A DNA stretch of 64,000 nucleotides. Origin: Gigaspora margarita. Its lineage: Eukaryota; Glomeromycota; Glomeromycetes; Diversisporales; Gigasporaceae. Numbering within the stretch: the stretch's first letter is position 1; the number at the start of each line of letters is the position of its first letter. The notes under the pieces were generated by a model. It searched no databases. It had not been told where the DNA came from and worked only from the letters and a program-made list of their open reading frames with translations. The stretch covers positions 98,195 through 162,194 of the forward strand of contig WTPW01001652.1 in the NCBI GenBank assembly GCA_009809945.1. Direction: 5' to 3'. Both the position numbers and the translations under genes were made by a program. This document shows positions 22,163-31,789 of this stretch, piece by piece.

Positions 22163-22516
22163 CACTTTCTTTCAAAAGATCAATTGAACTGCGAGGGCCA
22201 GCAATTTTTTAAGATCCACTTTATATGGTGGTGTTCGTGATTGGGAACATATATTATTATTATATTGATCGAACCCTACTGAAACATCATGAACTGACTG
22301 TATTCCATCTAACCAGATTGCTGAAAATTCATCATCGACTTTTTGAATATTATTCAATCTATTAAAAGGGATCCACTCAATTAAATTATCATGTTTTGTA
22401 GCATTAAGTTGAAATTCTTTAATACAATTGTCAATATTTTTATTTTCACTTGTCCATCCACGGGTTGCTTTTTGAGGATTACATGTTTGACACCAAGATA
22501 AAGATGTGTTATATCC
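22163..22516 (-). pseudogene. Kinase N-lobe module 8, 3' part (after hAT insertion)
   Basis: Continues module 8 from 24409-24560. It reads TSLSWCQTCNPQKATRGWTS, then NIDNCIKEFQLNATKHDN, LIEWIPFNRLNNIQKVDDEF, SAIWLDGIQSVHDVSVGF and PPYKVDLKKL, then a donor GTGAGT at about 22160. The position of the glycine loop (GEGGFGSVF in a real kinase) is replaced by VDDEFSAI, and no catalytic half follows. It is open for about 115 codons apart from a TGA three codons before the donor. Only the hAT insertion breaks it upstream. Confidence 0.75.
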
Positions 22517-24416
22517 AGTGTTGGGTACAGTCTTAAGTCCAGTTTTAAAAACTGGACTGGACTGGACCATTCCATTGGAACTAGTTCCAGTTCCAGTCCA
22601 GTCCAGTTTTTATATGATTTGTATAAAAAATTTTTATTGGCCATAGGCTTTATATAATTTGTATGTACATATATACTAAGGGGAGGGCCATTTATCAGCT
22701 GATATTTTGCTACTAAGAGGCTACCCCTACCCCCTACCTGATCATAAATACTGTAATTTGATTGGCTAAAATTTAAAATTTTAAAAATTTTTAAAATTTA
22801 ATATTAATTAAAATTTGAACCAGTGATCTGTTTTGGATGATTTTACTACCAAAATGTTTGTCTCAAAGAGACGATTCCAACGAGCCTAAAATTGTCAAAA
22901 TCCAATCACTGGATCACAAGTTCGTTATAGACTTGTATTGCTTTAATTATATTAGTTTTGTATATATTAAAAGTTATTATTAAAGATCTTTAAATTTAAC
23001 ACTGAATAACTTGTGAACCAGTGGTCCGTTTTGGGTGATTTTACTACCAAAATGCTCGTCTCAGTGAGACGATTCTAATGAACCTAAAATCGTTAATCAC
23101 AGGATCCAAAGATCGTTATAGATTTGTGTTATTTTTTATTGATTTAATATATTTTATATTAAAATAACACAAATCTATAACGATCTTGGGATCCAGTGAT
23201 CAGAATTTAATAATTTTAGGTTCATTAGAATCGTCTCACTAAGACGAGCATTTTGGTAGCAAAATCATCTAAAACAGATCACTGGTTCACAAGTTATTCA
23301 ATGTTAAAGGTTATAAGATCTTTAATAATAATTTTGAATATATTCAAAACTAATATAATTAAAGCAACACAAACATATAACGATCTTGGGATCCAGTGAT
23401 TGGGTTTTGACAATTTTAGGCTCGTTGGAATCGTTTCATTGAAATAAACATTTCAGTAGTAAAATCATCCAAAACCGATCATGGTTCAAATTTTATTGAA
23501 TATTAAAGTTTAAAAATTTTTAAAATTTTAAATTTTAGCCAATCAAAAGTTATCTGCTATTAGGAACTTTAACTTTTACATATCTATTAAATCTATATAG
23601 GTATTAACAAATTACAAATTTTATTTAAATTTTTATATGAATTATCACATGTTAATAGTATTATGGAAATGTATATAAAATATTAAGATTAAAGGTGTTT
23701 GAGATCGTGCACAAGCACTAAAATTAATTAAAGTAATCCTTATAGTGATTTTGCTAAAAATTCATAGTGTAAAATATGATAATGAATTTAGTTACTACTT
23801 TTACTATTAATTAACTGTTTTCTATAAATCACAGTAACTACTCAATTAATCACACTGCAGGCTTATCTAAGTGTTGTATGTTATATACAAACATTTTATT
23901 CAGATTGACCAGTTTTTATATTATAAATTATTTATTAATTAAAACTAAAACTTGCATAAGAGCAAATTTAGATATTAACAATCACAATACCAATTTAGTT
24001 AAATACAAAATTTTATTGTATTATAAATTATTATTAATTAAAACTAATACTTATATAAAAGCAAAATTTAAGTACTAAACAATTACAATACTAATTTAAT
24101 TAGATGCTTAGTTATATCAAAAAAAATTAATATACTGATATTATAAATTATTTATTATAAAATCAAAACTTGTATAGTAGCAAAATTTAGATGCTATTTA
24201 AATAATAAATACAAGTTAATATTTTGCATAGTCAGACAAATCTTATACAATATATAAATATAGTTATAAAATTTTTTAAATATAATTTATTTTTATTCAT
24301 AAACATATTTATTATTTAGGTCCAGTTCCAGTAAGTACTGGAACTGGACTGGACTAGTCCAGTCCAGTAGTGGTCCACTGGACCAGTCCAGTCCAGGGGC
24401 CAACACTGGTTATATC
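22509..24416. mobile_element. hAT-like non-autonomous element with perfect 8-bp TSD
   Basis: The element proper is 22517-24408 (1892 bp). Its ends are CAGTGTTGG and CCAACACTG, flanked by identical GTTATATC at 22509-22516 and 24409-24416. Subterminal regions are packed with short TCCAGTCCAG / CTGGACTGG repeats in both orientations, typical of transposase-binding arrays of hAT elements. It interrupts kinase module 8 between CTNCNRYN and TSLSWCQTC. The paralogous uninterrupted site at 21931-21938 (GTTATATC followed directly by GATCACAGG) is a natural empty site. There is no transposase ORF inside. Confidence 0.9.
22760..23545. repeat. Large palindrome nested in the hAT element
   Basis: The arms begin TGATTGGCTAAAATTTAAAA and end, complementarily, in ...TTTTAGCCAATCA. 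The centre is near 23152 (TATTTTATATTAAAATAA). Each ~390-bp arm contains two diverged copies of a sub-unit (CCAGTGATCTGTTTTGGATG, ATTTTACTACCAAAATG, GTCTC...GAGACGATTC, GGATC...GTTATAGA), so four copies alternate in orientation. It looks like a foldback MITE inserted in the larger element. No flanking duplication was resolved. Confidence 0.75.
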
Positions 24417-24560
24417 TGTTACAATTTGTGCATGTTTGATTTCTTCTGAAATAATTGAACTAACAAGTGCTCATTGGTTGTAGTGTAGTATCTTGAGTTA
24501 TTCTATATATTTTAAGCACACTTTCTTTAATTGTATGAACATAGTTTAAACTGTATAAAA
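24409..24560 (-). pseudogene. Kinase N-lobe module 8, 5' part
   Basis: The exon begins after an acceptor near 24553 and reads SLNYVHTIKESVLKIYRITQ, then DTTLQPMSTC, a TAG, FNYFRRNQTCTNCNRYN, ending at the hAT target site. The first CxxC of the zinc-ribbon-like motif is here. The second, WCQTC, is on the far side of the insertion. Confidence 0.65.
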
Positions 24561-24596
24561 AAATAAATACATTGTAGTAGGTAAAAAAAAAATCAA

Positions 24597-25060
24597 GCAT
24601 ACTTCACTTAAACATTCTAACGCACTAGGATCTGATAATATTTTAAGCTCTATTATATAAATGGCTGAATACATAGTGATGGCATAGGTAATTCATGTAA
24701 TGATCGTATACCATCTAGCCAATTTGTGAAATATTCATTACCAATCTTCTTAACTTTCTCTAACCTATTAAAAGGTATCCATTCGATTACATTCTCAGCT
24801 TTAAGTTGAAGCTTTTTAATACAATTATCAATATCTCTATTTCCACTATCCATCTTTGCGTCATTTTTTGAGAATCACATATCTGACACCAATTTTTAGA
24901 AGTATTAAAAATTAGTTACAATGTGAACAGTTTCCATTTTGTCTCTTCTTTTCAGATCCAAATTTCTCATATACTAACATATATTCCTTGGTAACATTGC
25001 CTTGGGTTAGCCCATATATCTTAAGTTCATTATTTATTAAATGTAAATGATCCTTACACT
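24597..25060 (-). pseudogene. Kinase N-lobe module 7
   Basis: Reads LKIYGLTQGNVTKEYMLVYE, KFGSEKKRQNGNCSHCN and NTSKNWCQICDSQKMTQRW. After a frameshift it continues DSGNRDIDNCIKKLQLKAEN, VIEWIPFNRLEKVKKIGNEY, FTNWLDGIRSLHELPM and, after another shift, IELKILSDPSALECLSE with a donor GTATGC near 24596. The glycine loop is absent (KKIGNEYFTNWLDG). At least three lesions. Confidence 0.7.
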
Positions 25061-25076
25061 TATATAAATAGAACGT

Positions 25077-28000
25077 GTATGTTCTAGCATAGCAGAAGTT
25101 TGTTTTGATTAGCTAAAATTAGAATAATTATGATTGGCAACGATCTTTTTTTATACAGTTAATTATAATTTTTAAAGTACTTTTATAAGTAAAAATCATC
25201 ATATCATATGAAAAAAAATTTTTGTAATACAAAACGAAAACCAACTTGAGTCATCGATATTTCACCTTTGGATTTTTTGTTTTTTTGTTTTGAAAAGTCA
25301 GAAGGTGCTTTGGCGACCTAAGCAATTAGTAAGTAAAAGTTGCAAGATTTTGTCTCAACTAGTTCTACTTGTTTTCTAGAAGTAAAAAAGTACAATGTAT
25401 TTGGAACTAATATTCCAAACTCTTTTTTTTTATTATATTTAAACCATAAGTAGTTTATAAATACAATGTTTTATAGTAGCAGTATTTAAAAATGTTTGTA
25501 CCAGTATATGTTATTATCCCTATAACAAATTGCTACACAGAATAATACTGCAATACACAGGAAAGTTTGAATATGGAACGACACGAACCTGTACGTAAAT
25601 CTACACGAGACAATGTATAGGAAAGCATGTTTATAGCATGTAATAAGGTGTGAATTCTGTGCAACAGTGCACATAATAACGTGCAATTTTATATGTTTCA
25701 CATGCATTGTCTCATGCACATTTACGTGCAGGTAACATATAATAGCATATATCCATATATATATATATAATAATAAATATCGTATATGCATTATTTTATT
25801 AACTAAATTTTATAATTTTGTTAACTAAATTTTGTATTTTATTAACTAATTTTAATTATTTTATTAATTAAATTTTATAATACAAATACTTTAATAATTT
25901 ATATGCCAAATAAAAAATCACTTCTCTAACCCTGACCCGAAAATGGCTATCTAATTCTATTATGCTAACTAAATCCAACCTTTATCTAACTTTAAACTAC
26001 CATAATATAGCACAACATGATGAACTAAAATAAGTGAAATGAACCCAAAATTGATCCAACAAAACCTATTCAAATGATGAATTCACATTACCAAATACAA
26101 CATAGTTGTACCAGAGCTGAAAAGACTCCAAAACTGCATCATCAATGATGACACTAGTGATGAGACTATTATTTTTAAAAATAAACAATGGCAGTTAAAT
26201 ACGTACTTGAGTCAAACTACAAAAATCTACTACACCGAAAAATGAACAAACTACTACCTGCAAAAAAAAATAAGGTAGTCCAATGACAACTTCATGATGA
26301 GACTTTCTTATTTAAACAAGTATAGTTACACATATATGCAGGTCAAACTATAAAAAAGCTACCATACCGAAAGAGCAAACAAGAATGTGATGAAATAGGT
26401 AACTCCAAAAATAGTGACTCCAAAGACAACTCTAGCAATGATGACTCTAAAGACAACTCTAGCAACAACAACTCCAGTAACAAGATTATTGCCTAAAAAA
26501 AATAAAGGTTAGTTAAACATGTACACGGGTCAAACTAAGAGAAAGCAAAAGCAAAAAAAAAAACAATAATTATCAATGATCATCAATGATCACTGTTTAT
26601 ATATTGCATATGACCCATGACAAACATGTCATGTAACGAGAGCAACAAGAAAAAAAAATAATTATTTGCTTTAATTTGTGCATGTTAATGCATGGAAATT
26701 ATTATTAAGGGCAAAAAAAAAAACAAAAAAAAACAACAAAATGAATATTTTTGTGCATGTCAATGCATGAAATTTATAATCATTAAGAATCTTAATGATC
26801 ATCACATAATGCACGGAATTATGATCGTTAAGGATCTTAATAATCATCACATTAGTATATGAAATTATAATTATGATCATTAAGAATCTTAACAATTGTG
26901 AGGATCATGATATTAATGCACTGATATTATGTACAGAAATGATCATTAAAATTGATCATTAAGGAATCTTAATGATTGTAATAATCGTAATATGAGAGCA
27001 CTGAAATTTTGATCATTAAGAATCTTAACAATTGTGCATGTCAGAGCACGAAAATTATAATTATAATCGTTAAGAATCTTAATGATTGTTTAATCATTAA
27101 GAAGCTTAACGATTGTATACAAATTATGATCATTAAGAAACTTAACGATTGTGCACAAATTATGATTGTTAAAAATCTTAATGATTGTGCTCAAATTATA
27201 ATCGTTAAGAAACTTAACGATTGTGATTGTTAAGAATCTTAATGATTGTGCACAAATTATGATCATTAAGAATCTTAACGATTGTGTGATCGTTAAGAAT
27301 TTTAATGATTGTGTGATCATTAAGAATCTTAACGATTGTGTACAAATTATGATCGTTAAGAATCTTAATGATTGTGCACAAATTATGATCATTAAGAAAC
27401 TTAACGATTGTGATCATTAAGAATCTTAACGATTGTGCACAAATTATGATTGTTAAGAAACTTAACGATTGTGATCATTAAGAATCTTAATGATTGTTCA
27501 CAAATTATGATCATTAAGAAACTTAACAATTGTGCACAAATTATGATCGTTAAGAATTTTAACGATTGTGCACAAATTATGATTGTTAAGAAAATTAACG
27601 ATTGTGATCATTAAGCAACTTAACAATTGTGCACAAATTATGATCATTAAGAATCTTAATGATTGTGATCGTTAAGAATCTTAATGATTGTGATCATTAA
27701 GAATCTTAATGATTGTGATCATTAAGAATCTTAATGATTATGCACAAATTATGATCATTAAAAATTTTAACGATTGTGCACGTTAGTGCATGGAAATTAT
27801 GGATATAATACTATGCATGATAGTGCACAGATTTTAACTTTTCGTGTGATAACGTGCATTAAATTTTTTTGATGATCAGTTTCCGTATAGTTTCCGTGCA
27901 GTGATTATGAAACCTGTGCTTACTCGCATACAATTTTGTATTTATACATACATTTCTGTATATCGAGTTTTCATAGGGTATTTAGCAGATTGTATCACAA

Positions 28001-28258
28001 AACTTAAAAGTATTTGTTGTAAAATAAATAGTGTGCTTATTGTGAAACAAATAATATTATATATATTGTGAATTATACATTAGTTATAATGAATATATTG
28101 TAAAACACAATATGTGTCTTTAGACTAATCTTTTGAAAGTTTTGTAAGTAATAAAATTTACCCGGGTATAGCCGATACTTTATTTGGAGAATGATCTACA
28201 TTTTTTTTGAGGTGTTTTAACAACCAATCAAAATAAACTTCTGCTATGCTGTATGTTT
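25077..28258. mobile_element. 3.17-kb non-autonomous TIR element between modules 6 and 7
   Basis: The element is about 25085-28250. The left end TAGCATAGCAGAAGTTTGTT (then TTGATT) and the reverse complement of the right end (AGCATAGCAGAAGTTTATTT, then TGATT) form TIRs of about 26 bp. Flanks GTATGTTC (25077-25084) and GTATGTTT (28251-28258) match at 7 of 8, again hAT-like. There is no transposase. The interior carries GTGCAC/ACGTGC-rich stretches (25560-25740; 27780-27930), a CTCTAGCAA...ACAACTC repeat (about 26390-26480) and the hairpin array at 26.76-27.79 kb. The insertion lies in or next to the intron joining the two modules. Confidence 0.7.
26760..27790. repeat. Tandem array of 21-22-bp perfect hairpins (~30 units)
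   Basis: The palindrome ATCGTTAAGAATCTTAACGAT (given as ATCGTTAAGA and ATCTTAACGAT halves) alternates with GTGCACAAATTATG, itself holding the palindrome GTGCAC. This gives a unit of about 36 bp with shorter 20-24-bp units lacking the spacer. Variants swap ATCATTAAG/CTTAATGAT. In many units compensating changes keep both arms complementary; in others G:T-type mismatches occur. The array is diverged on its left side (26760-27000). ORFs here on both strands are simply translations of the repeat. Confidence 0.9.
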
Positions 28259-28715
28259 TTAAATGGATCAAGTTAAGAACTGTAAATGCAATATTTTATA
28301 CTTTATATTTGGATGCAAGTGACTGTATATATGTCCAATTGTATTCAACATATCATATTCCATCTAACCATATTGTTGAAAATTCATCACTGACTTTTTG
28401 AATATTATTTAATCTATTAAAAGGAATCCACTCGATAATATCTTCATGACTCGTGGCTTTGAGTTGAAATTCTTTAATACAATCATCGACATTCTTATTT
28501 CCACTCGTCCATCCTTCTATTGCTTACAGAGAACCACATGCTTGGCACCAACCTAAAGATGTGTTATAATTGTTGCAATTTGCACATTGTCCAAACTCAT
28601 TATCTTTTCTTAGAACCATCAAATATCATTATATATTTATTTGTTGTCAGGTCTTGAGTTAGTCCATATACTTTATTATATTCATGTTCTCTTAATTGTA
28701 TAAGATGTTTAAACT
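28258..28715 (-). pseudogene. Kinase N-lobe module 6
   Basis: Begins FKHLIQLREHEYNKVYGLTQ, DLTTNKYIMIFD, then a frameshift. It continues CANCNNYNTSLGWCQAC, GSL*AIEGWTSGNKNVDDC, IKEFQLKATSHEDIIEWI, PFNRLNNIQKVSDEFSTIW and LDGI*YVEYNWTYIQS. The TAA and TGA stops fall where sister modules have Gln and Trp. Its distal end meets the TIR element at 28258. Confidence 0.7.
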
Positions 28716-28792
28716 TATATACAAAAATATACAGGTAAAATAAATATATTATAGATTAAAAATAAACCATATATTAATTATATAAACTTACT

Positions 28793-29245
28793 TCTTTTAA
28801 AGTATCTGATAAATTTTGTGAATTTAATGGTTTAAGTTCAACCACACATGGCTCTGTACATAATTTTCTGAATCGATAACTAGGAACTGATTGTATACAA
28901 TCCAACCAGACTGCTAAAAATCTTTCACCAATCTTTTTAATATCAGATAATTTATTAAAAGGAACCCATTCAATTACATCTATATATCTTGAGGCTTTAA
29001 ATTGAAATTCCTTAATGCAATCATCAACATTCTTGTTTCCACTTGTCCATCCTTGTGTTGCATTTTGAGGATCACATGTTTGACACCAGGCTATAGATGT
29101 ATTATATCGGTCGCAATATTTACATATTTCATTTACCTTATTTCTATTAAAATGATTAAATACTATCTTGTATTCATTTGTTGCAGTGTCTTGAGTAAGT
29201 CCGTATATTTCATTGCCTTCTGGTTTCATAAGATGATCAAGCTTA
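28793..29245 (-). CDS. Kinase N-lobe/zinc-ribbon module 5 (fully open exon)
   Basis: An open reading of about 150 codons that would be an internal exon of the module array. In order: hinge-like NEIYGLTQDTATNEYKIVF (N-terminal); a C-X2-C-X9-C-X2-C zinc-ribbon-like motif (CKYCDRYNTSIAWCQTC); GWTSGNKNVDDCIKEFQFK; DVIEWVPFNKLSDIKKIG; AVWLDCIQSV; then VELKPLNSQNLSDTLKE at the beta3/alphaC position. The donor GTAAGT is at about 28788-28793. In related fungal kinases the stretch after the Cys module leads into GEGGFGSVY and a full catalytic domain. Here IKKIGERFLAVWLDC skips the glycine loop, and no HRD/DFG segment follows before the next module. An ATG lies at 29227-29229, but an acceptor just upstream suggests an internal exon. 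Zinc binding is inferred from cysteine spacing. Confidence 0.6.
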
Positions 29246-29311
29246 AAAAGTATATAAAATGATATTATAAAAAATAAAAACCATGTACTGTATATTATTT
29301 ATTATGCAAAC

Positions 29312-29400
29312 TTACTAGATTTGTTGCGGGATCTTGAATTAGCTTAAATATTTCATTGTCTTCTGATTGTACAATATGTTTAAATATTTGAAATGCATTA
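29312..29400 (-). pseudogene. Rudimentary module exon (hinge piece only)
   Basis: FKHIVQSEDNEIFKLIQDPA followed by TNL and a donor GTAAGTTT near 29312. It matches the first ~23 residues of other modules (IYGLTQDxATN) and then stops at a splice-like donor, without the zinc or N-lobe part. Confidence 0.5.
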
Positions 29401-29617
29401 ACATATTACAAATTATTTATATGTCAGAAAATATCAATAATAACAATTTTTGCTAGTAAAAAATTTCAAGTTAAGATTAGAAGTAGGGATGAGAAAATTT
29501 TTTGATATAATTATTTTTACTTAAGAACAAACAATTACTTTGTAGTATTTAGAGTATACAGTTATGATCCTTCAAAACTATTAGTGCATTTTAATAAATA
29601 TGTTAGATTATACAAAC

Positions 29618-30120
29618 TTACTTTTTTTTAAAATATCTAATAAATTCTGCAAATCAAGTAATACTCTAAATCCAAGTAAACCAACTGTACATGGTGAATG
29701 TGACTGTACAAATAAGGTTCCATTATATTCTATGTTTCATATTCCATCTAACCAGATTGCTGAATATTTATTGCCATTCTTCTCAATTATATCTAATCTA
29801 TTAAAAGGAATCCATTCGATCACATTCCTATATTCTGTGGCATTAAGCTAAAATTCTTTAATGTAGTCATTAATATCCTTATTTTCACTTGTTCATCTTT
29901 GTGCAGTTTTTGAGGGTCACATGTCTGACACCAAGCTTTAGAAGTGTTATATCATTTGCAAAGTTTAAATTTACCATATCTACCATTATGTTTTATTCTT
30001 CTAGACCAAAATTTCTCATATACTAGTATAAATTTATTAATAAATATATTTTGAGTTAGCCCATATATTTTATGTTTATTTTCTTTTAATTGCATGAAAT
30101 CTTTAAACTTATATAGTGAT
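29618..30120 (-). pseudogene. Kinase N-lobe module 4
   Basis: Reads FKDFMQLKENKHKIYGLTQN, NKFILVYEKFWSRRIK, LCK*YNTSKAWCQTCDPQ, then a frameshift, DINDYIKEF*LNATEYRNVI, EWIPFNRLDIIEKNGNKYSA, IWLDGI*NIEYNGTLFVQSH and a donor GTAAGT near 29618. TGA stands for the Arg of DRYN and TAG for the Gln of EFQ. EWIP and WLDG remain. Confidence 0.7.
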
Positions 30121-30185
30121 AAATGAAATTTGTTTTATTAATAAAAATCAAATTAAGTACTATAAAATAAAAATTTTAACTCACT

Positions 30186-30625
30186 TCTTTTAAACAATTG
30201 TGAGAGTCAGACAATATATTAAGCTCTACATTGTACGCTGGTGTATGTAACTGTATGTAATTGCCACCATTTGTAGCACATGGTATTCGCCTTCCATCTA
30301 ACCAGATGGCTAAGAATTTATCACCAACCTTTTGAATATTGCCTAATTTACTAAAAAGATTCTACTCTATTACATTCTCATATTCAGTAGTTTTAAACTA
30401 AAATTCTTTAATACAATCATCAATATTCTTATTTTCACTTGTCCATCCTAGTATTGTTTTCTTAGGGTCACATGTTTGACACTAGCATAACTCATGTTAT
30501 ATCATTTGCAAAATTTGCAATTTCCATAAAGTATTGTTCTTTTAAAATCAAACTTATCATATACCAACATATATTTATTGGTAAATATATTCTGAGTTAA
30601 CCCATATACATTGAAAGCTTTAAAC
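30186..30625 (-). pseudogene. Kinase N-lobe module 3
   Basis: Reads FKAFNVYGLTQNIFTNKYML, VYDKFDFKRTILYGNCKFCK, then TGA for Arg, YN, a one-base loss inside AWCQTC, TILGWTSENKNIDDCIKEF, TAG for Gln, FKTTEYENVIE, TAG for Trp, FSKLGNIQKVGDKFLAIWLD and VELNILSDSHNCLKE. A GTGAGT donor follows near 30184. It shares the TGA at DRYN with module 4, implying a common duplicated ancestor that was already damaged. Confidence 0.7.
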
Positions 30626-30699
30626 TTCCATGAAAATAAATGAAATACGTATTTATTCTTGAAAATTAAATCAAATACTATGAAATTAATAAAACATAG

Positions 30700-31345
30700 C
30701 TTACTTGTTCTGAAAGATCTATTAAATCATGAGAGTTAGATAGTATTTTAAGGGTATAGTATAATACAATATAATTATAAATGGCAAATTATTTATTGTA
30801 CATACAAAAATTGTCAATTTATTAAACAAGTTATAATAATTTTAAAAATTAAATTAAATTAGTCAGAAAACAATATAAAAAATTGATTTTTAATCTTTTG
30901 TAATTATAAGCAAGGATATTTCAATATATTTTTTAATTTTTCAATACTATAAAATTTGCAAAGAGTTGTTTATTTTTACGAGAAAATTTACAGAAATAAT
31001 TAATTCTGATTGGTTAGAATCTATGTAAATCATATGGGCTAGATGCTGAGAAAAGGGTGGAAATTGACAAAAAAAAGATCTTCAAAAAATCAATTTTTAT
31101 ATTATAAATTTTATAATAAATCATAAGAAAATACAAACTTTAAAGAGCTATACTGCAAATTTTTATTAATACAACTACCTTTGAGTTTTAAGTAAAAAAT
31201 GATCCAATCTTATTTTAAATTAATTTATGTAAAAAAAAGTTTTTTGAAAAAATTGTTATTTTGGGCCCTTTTCCCAGCACCTAGCCCATATAATATCATA
31301 TGATCTGCATAATTTGCAACGTAATTACTATTAAAAATGATCTAT
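30700..31345. other. Disrupted module tail plus MITE
   Basis: 30709-30752 on the minus strand reads LKILSNSHDLIDLSEQ followed by a donor (GTAAGC), the tail of a module whose body is missing. About 31038-31297 is bounded by TATGGGCTAGATGCTGAGAA (left) and the reverse complement TATGGGCTAGGTGCTGGGAA (right). This is a TIR of at least 23 bp extending into AAAGGG, so a ~260-bp MITE. I could not settle its flanking duplication. The rest is AT-rich without genes. Confidence 0.55.
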
Positions 31346-31710
31346 GTTATACTTTACCTTTAAGTTTGACACTATATGGTGGTGTACGTGATTGAATGTA
31401 TGTATCTCCATATTCACAAATTCGTTTTCCATTTAATTATATGGTTGAGAATTTATCACCAACCTTTTGAATATGACCTAATTTATTAAAAGGAATTTAC
31501 TCTATTACGTTCTCATACTCAGTGAGGGTCACATGCTTGACACCATGCTATTGAAGTATTATATCTATTGCAATTTTTACATTTTCTATTATAAAAATAT
31601 CTTTTAGAATAAAATTCATTAAATACTATTATATATTCGTTAGAAATTGTGTTTTTTGTCATCACATATACTTTATATAATTGTGTATATTCTTTAAACT
31701 TACAGGAACA
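31346..31710 (-). pseudogene. Kinase N-lobe module 2 (internal deletion)
   Basis: Reads FKEYTQLYKVYVMTKNTISN, EYIIVFNEFYSKRYFYNRKC, KNCNRYNTSIAWCQACDPH, then a deletion removing GWTSGNK...EFQ. It resumes YENVIE*IPFNKLGHIQKVG, DKFSTI*LNGKRICEYGDTY and IQSRTPPYSVKLK with a donor GTAAAG near 31349. Both Trp codons of EWIP and WLDG are TAA. Confidence 0.65.
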
Positions 31711-31789
31711 TGCAAATAGATTATAGGAATTATAAATATAGTTTACTAATTAAAAGATATGTAATATATAATAAATAAAAATCTTAACC

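Noticed and set aside
27009..27420. Overlapping ORFs on both strands rich in KNLNDC / LRFLMI
   Set aside because: They are translations of the hairpin repeat, whose unit length happens to keep frames open. No start context or composition expected of a gene.
26760..27790. Possible CRISPR array (regular repeats and spacers)
   Set aside because: The spacers are themselves repeats (GTGCACAAATTAT), the repeats are full palindromes of variable sequence, no cas genes exist and the context is a eukaryotic transposon-rich region.
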